A stretch of DNA of 6,311 bases from an uncultured Eubacteriales bacterium (GTDB lineage: Bacteria; Bacillota; Clostridia; Christensenellales; Borkfalkiaceae), in contig USOJ01000071.1 in the NCBI GenBank assembly GCA_900556195.1, positions 1 through 6,311 of the forward strand, in the 5' to 3' direction. Each line of letters begins with the position of its first letter. The stretch's first letter is position 1. The translations under genes and the position numbers were made by a program. Positions 1-5,816 of the stretch are shown here, in pieces. A model generated the notes under the pieces. It saw only the letters and a list, made by a program, of their open reading frames with translations. It was not told the DNA's origin and did no database searches.

Positions 1-2
1 CT

Positions 3-1097
3 ATGAAAGACCTCGTATACGAATACGGAAAAGATATTCTGACGTCGGAAAATTTTCTGCGGGAAACGGCTTTTCGCCACCACGGCGCGAAGTCGTGTTT
101 TTGTCATTCCGTATGCGTCGCTTACGAGAGCGTAAGGCTTGCGCTGAAAAGTAAGAAAAAGATAGATATGCGTTCGCTCGTAAGGGGAGCGTTATTGCAC
201 GATTACTATCTTTACGACTGGCACGAAAATGATAAAAGCCATAAATTGCACGGGTATATCCACGCGAAACGCGCGCTTGAAAACGCCGAAAAAGATTTCG
301 GCTTAAACGACGTCGAGCGGGATATAATTTTTAAGCACATGTTTCCGCTTAATATTCGTTTTCCGCGTTATAGAGAAACTTATATAGTATGTATTGCGGA
401 TAAAAAATGTTCGATGAAAGACTTTAATAAAATAGAAAATTGCGAAAACAAACTCGCCGACGGCGAAGATTTAGGCAAAAGATTTACCGATATAGTGTTT
501 GATTTCGACGGAACGCTCGTCGATACGAGCGACGCTATAATAAAGACGTGGCGATATACTCTTAAAGAGTACGGCTACGACTTTACCGAAGATTATTTGT
601 CGGGTATAGTGAACGGCGTTTCGATAGAGCGTTCGCTGTCGATTTTAGGCGTAAAAGACGACGGAAATTTCGCGAAAAAGTGGCTTGAAAATCACGGCGG
701 GTTTATAGGGGAAGCGAAGTATTTCAAAGACGCTTTGCCCGTGCTGGGCTATTTAAGAAAGTCGGGTTATCGGCTCGGAATAGTCACGTCAAGGCCGAAG
801 GGCGAGTACGAGGCGTATCTTGCGGGATTGCGCGCCGAAAAATACGTGGATATAGTGGTGCTTGCCGACGAAACCGAAAAGCATAAACCCGACCCCGAAC
901 CGCTCGAAAAATACGCCGAACACGCGGGCGTAAAATTAACCGATTGCCTTTACGTCGGCGATATGCCGACGGATATAGCCTGCGCGAACGCGGCGAAAGC
1001 GGGTTCGTGCTTTATCCGTCGCGGTAAAGCAAAGCCCTTGCCTCAGGCGGACTACAATATCCGCTCGCTCAAAGAAATCAAAAAGATATTGAAATAA
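3..1097 (+). CDS. HD-domain / HAD-IA phosphatase fusion protein
   Basis: The 364-aa protein has two hydrolase domains. Residues about 1-140 form an HD-type domain: H35, the H66-D67 pair in a 'LLHDYYLYDWH' segment, H112 and D133 are spaced like the metal-binding residues of HD phosphohydrolases. This part resembles stand-alone proteins of about 160 aa that are common in Clostridia. Residues about 160-364 are a HAD subfamily IA phosphatase (phosphoglycolate phosphatase-like). Motif I is D167-F-D169-G-T-L-V-D, motif II is T262-S263-R, motif III is K295 in 'HKPDP', and motif IV is G319-D320 with D324. A cap region lies at about 176-240. All catalytic residues of both domains are present, so both may be active, probably on small phosphorylated metabolites or nucleotides; the substrates are unknown. 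There is no signal peptide, so it is cytosolic. The ATG has only two bases before it in the window, so its ribosome binding site cannot be judged and a more upstream start is possible. Confidence 0.85.
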   Translation: MKDLVYEYGKDILTSENFLRETAFRHHGAKSCFCHSVCVAYESVRLALKSKKKIDMRSLVRGALLHDYYLYDWHENDKSHKLHGYIHAKRALENAEKDFGLNDVERDIIFKHMFPLNIRFPRYRETYIVCIADKKCSMKDFNKIENCENKLADGEDLGKRFTDIVFDFDGTLVDTSDAIIKTWRYTLKEYGYDFTEDYLSGIVNGVSIERSLSILGVKDDGNFAKKWLENHGGFIGEAKYFKDALPVLGYLRKSGYRLGIVTSRPKGEYEAYLAGLRAEKYVDIVVLADETEKHKPDPEPLEKYAEHAGVKLTDCLYVGDMPTDIACANAAKAGSCFIRRGKAKPLPQADYNIRSLKEIKKILK

Positions 1098-1135
1098 TCA
1101 AACTAAAATAAAAAATTTTTCAGATGTAGATAGTT

Positions 1136-1444
1136 ATGAATATGGTTAATCAATTGTACGATGCCGTATATTACGGATCGGATCTTGAATTTAAGTACAA
1201 CGACGTTTATTATTTCATAAATTCCGGAATGAAGTCGGTCAACGGTGCGGACACACACATTATTAACGTTTCGGAATCAACCTTTTCGTTTTACGAGGGC
1301 GAGCCGATTGGTTCTTCCCATGAGATTTATTCCTCTGCAAACGTCAACCCGACCGTAAACACGAATAAATTTTTTAATGAAAAAATATTCGACGGACAGT
1401 CGCTATACGAAATTATAAACGACATAAAAGAAGTAAACTATTGA
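1136..1444 (+). CDS. Small acidic protein of unknown function (102 aa)
   Basis: I cannot assign a function. The 102-aa product is rich in Tyr, Asn, Phe, Asp and Glu, has no signal peptide or membrane segment, and has no Cys. It looks like a compact alpha/beta protein: an N-terminal helix ('MNMVNQLYDAVYYG'), alternating strands around 'EFKYNDVYYFINSG', and a C-terminal helix ending 'GQSLYEIINDIKEVNY'. It resembles small orphan proteins scattered in Firmicutes, some near toxin/immunity loci, but that is only an impression. It starts 38 bp after the HD-HAD gene. No convincing Shine-Dalgarno precedes the ATG at 1136, and an in-frame ATG at 1142 is an equally possible start. Codon use is visibly AT-richer than in the flanking genes, which fits a recently acquired or fast-evolving gene. 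A strong hairpin begins four bases after the stop codon. Confidence 0.6.
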   Translation: MNMVNQLYDAVYYGSDLEFKYNDVYYFINSGMKSVNGADTHIINVSESTFSFYEGEPIGSSHEIYSSANVNPTVNTNKFFNEKIFDGQSLYEIINDIKEVNY

Positions 1445-1448
1445 ACAT

Positions 1449-1488
1449 CCCGCCCGAGAGAACTTTTTCATAAGTTCCCTCGGGCGGG
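1449..1488. terminator. GC-rich hairpin, probably a bidirectional terminator
   Basis: A perfect 10-bp stem CCCGCCCGAG/CTCGGGCGGG (1449-1458 with 1479-1488) continues, after one A-C mismatch, into six more pairs (1460-1465 with 1472-1477) around a 6-base loop. It lies between the convergent 102-aa gene (stop at 1444) and the minus-strand membrane protein gene (stop at 1507), where a shared terminator is expected. Neither side has a good T-run, so it may be a weak or factor-assisted terminator. Confidence 0.75.
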
Positions 1489-1506
1489 GTTGAGTTTAAG
1501 TAAATA

Positions 1507-2229
1507 TCAGAATAATTGTTTGCGGCGTTCTTTTTTGGAGAGGTCGGATAATTTCGTTCCGTCGACGGTAACGCTGGAATTGATAAGGTCGTAGGTCGAT
1601 TTTATAGATTGCTTTTTAGCCGCGTAAACTATATCGTAATGCTTTACGCCCGCGCTGAATACCGCAATCAACGCCTCGTAAGAATCGGCAACCGTCGTAT
1701 AAAGGGTCTTCGGTTTGTCGGGTTTTACGTCTTTTACGGCAAAATCGAGATTACCCGTGGTGTGGCGGGGCGGTTCTTTCGAGGCAAGCGCTTCGAGAGT
1801 TTGCAGAATTTCGTCCTTTTTGCCCGTGGCGTCTACGGTGAGCGTTAAACGCATCTGATAAATATCGCTTATTTTAACCGCCGTTCCGTTGATTACGATT
1901 TCACGCGGTTTTACTTCTATAAGCGGTTTGTTCTTGGTGGGGTATTGTTTGAACGCGTTGGGTATCATGCTTATCGCAAATATAAGGCAGACGAGCGTAA
2001 GCGCGCCCGAAATAAACGACATCGAACCGCCGCCGTTTTGTATTCCGCCTAAAATTATGGTCAAGCCCATGCCGCCCATTAAAACTATTAACAGTGCCGA
2101 AAGCATTACCGTTTTTTTGCGTTCTTTTTTGTTGAAAGCGACGTCGGGATAAAACGCCGTGGTCGCCTTTTTGACTTCGCCCGTTTCGTTTACTTCCGCG
2201 TTGCCTGCGGAAACGGTTTCATTTTTCAT
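1507..2229 (-). CDS. Two-helix membrane protein of unknown function
   Basis: The 240-aa protein starts with a polar, charged stretch of about 39 residues that is not a cleavable signal. Two hydrophobic helices follow, at about 40-61 ('TVMLSALLIVLMGGMGLTII') and 70-92, joined by a short Gly-rich turn. The hydrophilic C-terminal region of about 145 residues begins with alternating strands ('LIEVKPREIVINGTAVKISD'). That pattern, a helical hairpin followed by a beta-rich cytoplasmic domain, recalls bacterial PH-like/YcxB-type membrane proteins, but I see no diagnostic motif and treat the similarity as a guess. The C terminus is strongly basic ('SKKERRKQLF'). The positive charges flanking the helices ('NKKERKK' before the first, 'KQYPTKNK' after the second) suggest both ends are cytoplasmic. 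The ATG at 2229 is supported by a GAGGA sequence four bases upstream and by a near-consensus promoter. The gene is monocistronic, convergent with the left genes and divergent from the GRE operon. Confidence 0.8.
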   Translation of the reverse strand: MKNETVSAGNAEVNETGEVKKATTAFYPDVAFNKKERKKTVMLSALLIVLMGGMGLTIILGGIQNGGGSMSFISGALTLVCLIFAISMIPNAFKQYPTKNKPLIEVKPREIVINGTAVKISDIYQMRLTLTVDATGKKDEILQTLEALASKEPPRHTTGNLDFAVKDVKPDKPKTLYTTVADSYEALIAVFSAGVKHYDIVYAAKKQSIKSTYDLINSSVTVDGTKLSDLSKKERRKQLF

Positions 2230-2233
2230 AACG

Positions 2234-2238
2234 TCCTC
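2234..2238 (-). promoter_or_regulatory. Ribosome binding site of the membrane protein gene
   Basis: On the minus strand GAGGA lies four bases before the ATG at 2229. The spacing is short but usable, and it supports this start codon. Confidence 0.6.
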
Positions 2239-2258
2239 GCTTGATATAAGTGTTTTTA

Positions 2259-2287
2259 AGTATACATTATTCCTGATTTTTTGTCAA
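2259..2287 (-). promoter_or_regulatory. Sigma-70/A promoter of the membrane protein gene
   Basis: Reading the minus strand, a perfect -35 TTGACA (2287-2282) is followed after exactly 17 bp by TATACT (2264-2259), one mismatch from the -10 consensus. The predicted start is near 2252, giving a leader of about 23 nt before the ATG at 2229. Confidence 0.85.
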
Positions 2288-2313
2288 TCTAATGTCGCGC
2301 ATATAAGTAAAAA

Positions 2314-2389
2314 TGTTGTTTTGAGTTGATTTTTGTTGTTTTTATAGCGTTTTAAGGTAATAAAATGAAGAAACAAATAAAAAACAACA
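2314..2389. repeat. Three copies of TGTTGTTTT, two direct and one inverted
   Basis: TGTTGTTTT occurs on the + strand at 2314-2322 and 2334-2342, exactly 20 bp apart (two helical turns). Its reverse complement AAAACAACA is at 2381-2389. The second and third copies sit within a longer imperfect inverted repeat (about 2330-2345 with 2377-2394). The set lies between two divergent promoters, where a regulator could bind. The region is low-complexity and AT-rich, so chance is a real alternative. Confidence 0.35.
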
Positions 2390-2403
2390 AAAAACAATAA
2401 AAA
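2379..2403. promoter_or_regulatory. Phased A-tracts / UP-element-like region of the GRE promoter
   Basis: Runs of A start at 2379 (6 A), 2389 (6 A) and 2399 (5 A), a period of exactly 10 bp. They end five bases before the -35 box, about -64 to -40 relative to the predicted start. A-tracts in phase with the helix bend DNA. In this position they are also typical of UP elements contacted by the RNA polymerase alpha subunit. The A-tracts are seen directly; the activating role is inferred. Confidence 0.55.
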
Positions 2404-2407
2404 TTCA

Positions 2408-2436
2408 TTGACAAAACCACGCTTATGATATATAAT
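2408..2436 (+). promoter_or_regulatory. Perfect-consensus sigma-70/A promoter of the GRE operon
   Basis: TTGACA (2408-2413), a 17-bp spacer, then TATAAT (2431-2436): a match to consensus at every position with ideal spacing. Transcription should start near 2443, giving a leader of about 56 nt. No clear FNR-, Crp- or Rex-type palindrome was seen around it. A promoter this strong on a catabolic operon suggests either high constitutive expression or control by a repressor. Confidence 0.9.
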
Positions 2437-2488
2437 GAAAAAGTAAAAGGCGAAAGTCCGCGAAAAAAGCGGATAATTTGATTTTAAC

Positions 2489-2495
2489 GGAGGGG
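2489..2495 (+). promoter_or_regulatory. Ribosome binding site that fixes the GRE start
   Basis: GGAGGGG lies directly before the ATG at 2499, with five bases between GGAGG and the ATG. It lies downstream of an in-frame TTG at 2478, which has no Shine-Dalgarno of its own, so the ATG is the better start. Confidence 0.85.
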
Positions 2496-2498
2496 AAT

Positions 2499-5024
2499 AT
2501 GCCGCAATATTATTCGGGCAAAATAGCCAAATCCGACAGAATAGATTTTTTGAAAGACACGCTTTACGCCAAGATGCCGGAGATAGAATCCGACAGGGCG
2601 GTGCTTATAACCGAGTCGTACAAAGCGACCGAGGGCGAGCCGATTATCCTTCGCAGGGCGAAGGCTTTTAAGCATATACTCGAAAATATTCCTATCGTCA
2701 TCCGCGATAAGGAACTTATCGTAGGTTCGGCTACCGTTCAGCCGCGTTCCTGTCAGGTGTTCCCCGAATATTCTTTCGAGTGGCTCGAAAACGAATTCGA
2801 CACGGTCGCGACGCGCGCCGCCGACCCGTTCTATATTTCCGACGAAAACAAGAAAATTCTTCACGAAGTATACAAGTACTGGAAGGGCAAAACCACGAGC
2901 GAACTCGCCACGTCTTATATGGCGAAAGAAACGCTTACGGCTATGGCGCACAATATGTTTACCCCCGGCAATTATTTCTATAACGGAATAGGGCACGTTA
3001 CGGTAGACTACGGCAAAATTCTTGCGGGCGGGTTTTCGGCTCTTATAAAAGAAGTCAAAGACGAACTCGAAATCACGAAACCCGGCGACGCGAATTATTG
3101 CAGAAAGCACGCGTTTTTAACCGCGCTCGTAATCTCTTACGAGGCGGCTGTCGCCTACGCCAAGAGATACGCGAAACTCGCTGCCGAACTCGCGGCGAAA
3201 GAAAATAATATCGAGCGCAAAAACGAACTTCTGTTAATCGCAAAAAACTGCGACAGAGTACCGGAATACGGCGCGACGAATTTCTACGAAGCGTGCCAGA
3301 GTTTCTGGTTTATTCAGATGCTTTTGCAGGTCGAATCGAGCGGACACTCAATTTCGCCCGGAAGATTCGATCAATATATGTACCCGTATTACCTTAAATC
3401 CCGCGAGGGCGGTATGACCAGAGAGTTCGCGCAGGAACTTATGGACTGTATATGGGTTAAACTCAACGATCTCAACAAGTGCAGAGATAAAGATTCGTCG
3501 GAGGGTTTCGCGGGATATTCGCTTTTCCAGAACCTGATCGCCGGCGGTCAGAACGCGGAAGGCGAAGACGTTACCAACGACTTGTCGTTTATGTCCATAA
3601 CGGCTACCGAACACGTCTTTTTGCCGCAACCGTCCTTCTCGGTAAGGGTATGGAACGGTTCTCCGCACGATTTTCTGATACGCGCAGCCGAACTCACCCG
3701 CACGGGCATAGGTTTCCCCGCGTACTATAACGACGAAGTAATAATACCCGCGTTGATGGCAAGGGGTCTTACCATGGAAGACGCGAGAGAATATAACATA
3801 ATCGGTTGCGTCGAACCGCAGAAAGCGGGCAAAACCGACGGCTGGCACGACGCGGCGTTCTTCAATATGGTACGTCCGCTCGAAATGGTTTTCTCCAACG
3901 GCTACGAAAAGGGCGAAAGGGTAGGTATTCAGACGGGCGACGTCGCCGAGATGAAGAGTTTCGACGAATTTTTCGCGGCGTATAAAGCGCAGTCCGATTA
4001 TTTCGTTTCGCTGCTCGTAAACGCCGATAACGCTATCGACGTGGCTCACGCCGAAAGATGTCCGCTCCCGTTCCTTTCGGGTATGATTGAAAATTGTATC
4101 AAACGCGGCAAGAGCGTACAGGAGGGCGGCGCGGTATATAACTTCACGGGTCCGCAGGGCTTCGGCATAGCGAATATGGCTGACGCATTGTGGGCGGTAA
4201 AGACGCTCGTTTTCGATACGGGCAAATATACGCTCGCTGAAATCAAAGAGGCGCTCGAACATAACTACGGCAAAGATATGGACGATCACGCCGCCGAAAA
4301 ACTCACCGTAACCGTGTGCAAAGAACTCGCGGCGGCGGGTAAAACGCTCGGCGACGAAGACGTAAAAGCCGTGTATAGAGCGATTAAAACGAATAATTGT
4401 TCCGAAGAAGAAAAACGCAGATACGATAAGTTGCTTACCGATATACAGGATCTCCCCAAATTCGGTAACGACAATCGCGAAATAGACGCTATGGCTCGCG
4501 AAGCGGCTTACGTTTACACCAAAGAAATAGAAAAATATCGCAATCCGAGGGGCGGAAGGTATCAGGCGGGGCTTTATCCCGTTTCGGCTAACGTTCCGCT
4601 CGGCGCGCAGACGGGCGCGACTCCCGACGGAAGACTTGCGTATACTCCGATTGCCGACGGCGTTTCGCCTGCGGCGGGCAGAGATGCCAAAGGCCCGACG
4701 GCTTCGTGCAATTCGGTTTCCGCGCTCGACCATCTTATCGCTTCCAACGGCACGCTGTTCAACATGAAATTCCATCCGACGGCTCTCGCGGGCAGAAACG
4801 GGCTTGAGAACTTCGTATCGCTCGTGCAGGGATTTTTCGATCGCAAGGGCATGCACATGCAGTTCAACGTCGTTTCGAGAGAAACTCTCCGCGACGCGCA
4901 AAAGCACCCCGAAAAATATAAATCGCTCGTCGTACGGGTAGCGGGCTATTCGGCTCTGTTTACGACGCTTTCCAGATCGTTGCAGGAAGACATCATCAAT
5001 CGTACCGAGCAAGGGGGATTCTGA
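2499..5024 (+). CDS. Glycyl radical enzyme, glycerol/propanediol dehydratase-like
   Basis: This 841-aa protein is a complete glycyl radical enzyme. The PFL-like barrel covers about residues 7-690 and the Gly-radical domain about 705-841. The active-site loop reads G-C437-V-E439-P-Q and the radical loop 'RVAGYSA' has its Gly at about 816. H166 in 'GIGHVTVDYG', H283-S284 in 'SGHSISPGR', E439, and D451 in 'GWHDAAFFN' line up in order and spacing with the substrate-binding residues I recall for Clostridium butyricum B12-independent glycerol dehydratase (H164, H281, S282, E435, D447). The expected reaction is removal of water from a vicinal diol: glycerol to 3-hydroxypropionaldehyde or propane-1,2-diol to propanal. 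Other GRE branches (hydroxyproline dehydratase, choline lyase, isethionate lyase) are less likely but not excluded without a tree. The enzyme is cytosolic and oxygen-sensitive. It has no N-terminal extension that would target it to a microcompartment. Its stop codon overlaps the start of the activase gene, as expected for a co-produced pair. Confidence 0.85.
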   Translation: MPQYYSGKIAKSDRIDFLKDTLYAKMPEIESDRAVLITESYKATEGEPIILRRAKAFKHILENIPIVIRDKELIVGSATVQPRSCQVFPEYSFEWLENEFDTVATRAADPFYISDENKKILHEVYKYWKGKTTSELATSYMAKETLTAMAHNMFTPGNYFYNGIGHVTVDYGKILAGGFSALIKEVKDELEITKPGDANYCRKHAFLTALVISYEAAVAYAKRYAKLAAELAAKENNIERKNELLLIAKNCDRVPEYGATNFYEACQSFWFIQMLLQVESSGHSISPGRFDQYMYPYYLKSREGGMTREFAQELMDCIWVKLNDLNKCRDKDSSEGFAGYSLFQNLIAGGQNAEGEDVTNDLSFMSITATEHVFLPQPSFSVRVWNGSPHDFLIRAAELTRTGIGFPAYYNDEVIIPALMARGLTMEDAREYNIIGCVEPQKAGKTDGWHDAAFFNMVRPLEMVFSNGYEKGERVGIQTGDVAEMKSFDEFFAAYKAQSDYFVSLLVNADNAIDVAHAERCPLPFLSGMIENCIKRGKSVQEGGAVYNFTGPQGFGIANMADALWAVKTLVFDTGKYTLAEIKEALEHNYGKDMDDHAAEKLTVTVCKELAAAGKTLGDEDVKAVYRAIKTNNCSEEEKRRYDKLLTDIQDLPKFGNDNREIDAMAREAAYVYTKEIEKYRNPRGGRYQAGLYPVSANVPLGAQTGATPDGRLAYTPIADGVSPAAGRDAKGPTASCNSVSALDHLIASNGTLFNMKFHPTALAGRNGLENFVSLVQGFFDRKGMHMQFNVVSRETLRDAQKHPEKYKSLVVRVAGYSALFTTLSRSLQEDIINRTEQGGF
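5013..5017 (+). promoter_or_regulatory. Ribosome binding site of the activase gene inside the GRE gene end
   Basis: GGGGG ends six bases before the ATG at 5024, within the last codons of the GRE gene. With the TGATG stop/start overlap this indicates translational coupling. Confidence 0.65.
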
Positions 5025-5815
5025 TGGAAGACTACCTTTCGATAAAGGGCAGAATATTCGATATTCAGCGGTTTTCGGTACACGACGGCAAGGGGATAAG
5101 AACGATAGTTTTCCTGAAAGGCTGTCCGCTCCGTTGCAGGTGGTGCTGTAACCCCGAATCGCAGACTTTCGATATTCAGAAGATGACGCTTGCCGGCAAA
5201 ACAAAAACGGTCGGCAGGGACGTTACGGTAGGAGAAGTGATCGACGAAGTCGAACGCGACAGGGCGTATTATAAGCGTTCCGGCGGCGGGCTTACGCTTT
5301 CGGGCGGAGAAAGTCTTTGTCAACCCGATTTCGCCGTAGGTCTTTTACGCGCGGCGAAAGAACGCGGACTTACCACCGCTATGGAGTCCACGGGTTTCGC
5401 TGATTTTTCGATAATATCCCGTTATCTGCCTTATCTCGATACTTATCTTATGGATATAAAGCATACGGATAGTAAAAAGCACGAAGAATTTACTACCCGC
5501 CCCAACGGACGAATACTCGAAAACGCAAGAAAAATCGCCGATTCGGGTATGTGCGAACTTATAATCCGTACTCCCGTTATTCCTACGTTTAACGCAACGA
5601 AAGAAGAGGTAGGCAGAATAGCGGAATTCGCGTCGTCGCTTAAAGGCGTAAAGAAAATGCATTTACTGCCCTATCACAGAATAGGCAGCGACAAATACGC
5701 GGGCATAGGCAGAGAATATTCGATGGGCGATATAGAGCCGCCTTCGAAAGAACTGATGAACGAACTCTTGGAAGTCGTAAATTCTTACGGCTTAAAAGGA
5801 CAGATAGGCGGTTAA
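5024..5815 (+). CDS. Glycyl radical enzyme activase (radical SAM), short form
   Basis: The 263-aa protein is a radical SAM activase. It would use S-adenosylmethionine and a 4Fe-4S cluster to abstract a hydrogen from the radical-loop Gly of the enzyme encoded just upstream. The cluster motif CX3CX2C is C34-P-L-R-C38-R-W-C41. Other family landmarks are 'HDGKGIRT' (20-27), the SAM-binding 'SGGE' (93-96), 'MDIKH' (143-147), 'RTPVIPTFN' (182-190) and 'LLPYHRIG' (214-221). Most activases of non-PFL GREs carry two extra 4Fe-4S clusters in a ferredoxin-like insert after the first motif. Here only about 25 Cys-free residues separate 'NPESQ' from 'VGRDVTVGEV', and the whole protein has just three further Cys (42, 99, 177). 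The layout therefore resembles the short pyruvate formate-lyase activase, while the motifs look like the diol-dehydratase type. The usual Pro in HDGPGIRT is Lys. The gene overlaps the GRE gene by one base. Confidence 0.9.
   Translation: MEDYLSIKGRIFDIQRFSVHDGKGIRTIVFLKGCPLRCRWCCNPESQTFDIQKMTLAGKTKTVGRDVTVGEVIDEVERDRAYYKRSGGGLTLSGGESLCQPDFAVGLLRAAKERGLTTAMESTGFADFSIISRYLPYLDTYLMDIKHTDSKKHEEFTTRPNGRILENARKIADSGMCELIIRTPVIPTFNATKEEVGRIAEFASSLKGVKKMHLLPYHRIGSDKYAGIGREYSMGDIEPPSKELMNELLEVVNSYGLKGQIGG
5806..5811 (+). promoter_or_regulatory. Ribosome binding site of the DUF336 gene
   Basis: AGGCGG lies five bases before the ATG at 5817, inside the last codons of the activase gene. Confidence 0.5.
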
Positions 5816-5816
5816 A

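Noticed and set aside
2457..2473. Small hairpin TCCGC/GCGGA in the GRE leader, considered as a riboswitch or attenuator.
   Set aside because: The stem has only five pairs, there is no T-run and no alternative pairing, and the leader is too short (about 56 nt) for a known riboswitch class.
2478..2498. TTG at 2478 as an alternative start of the GRE gene.
   Set aside because: The Shine-Dalgarno GGAGGGG lies downstream of this TTG and directly before the ATG at 2499. The extra seven residues would be translated from the ribosome binding site itself.
2484..3110. A 208-aa open frame on the minus strand.
   Set aside because: It lies opposite the GRE N-terminal region, has an Arg/Phe-rich shadow composition and no family motif.
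2499..5024. The GRE as pyruvate formate-lyase or trans-4-hydroxyproline dehydratase.
   Set aside because: PFL has a Cys-Cys pair at the active site, not Cys-Val-Glu-Pro. For hydroxyproline dehydratase, the residue 16 after the active-site Cys is recalled as Tyr but is Ala here, and there is no proline-metabolism gene nearby. This second rejection is moderate, not firm.
3348..5204. A 618-aa open frame on the minus strand, opposite the GRE and activase genes.
   Set aside because: Its translation is rich in Arg, Phe and His with no recognisable domain. It runs opposite two well-supported genes and is explained by their codon bias.
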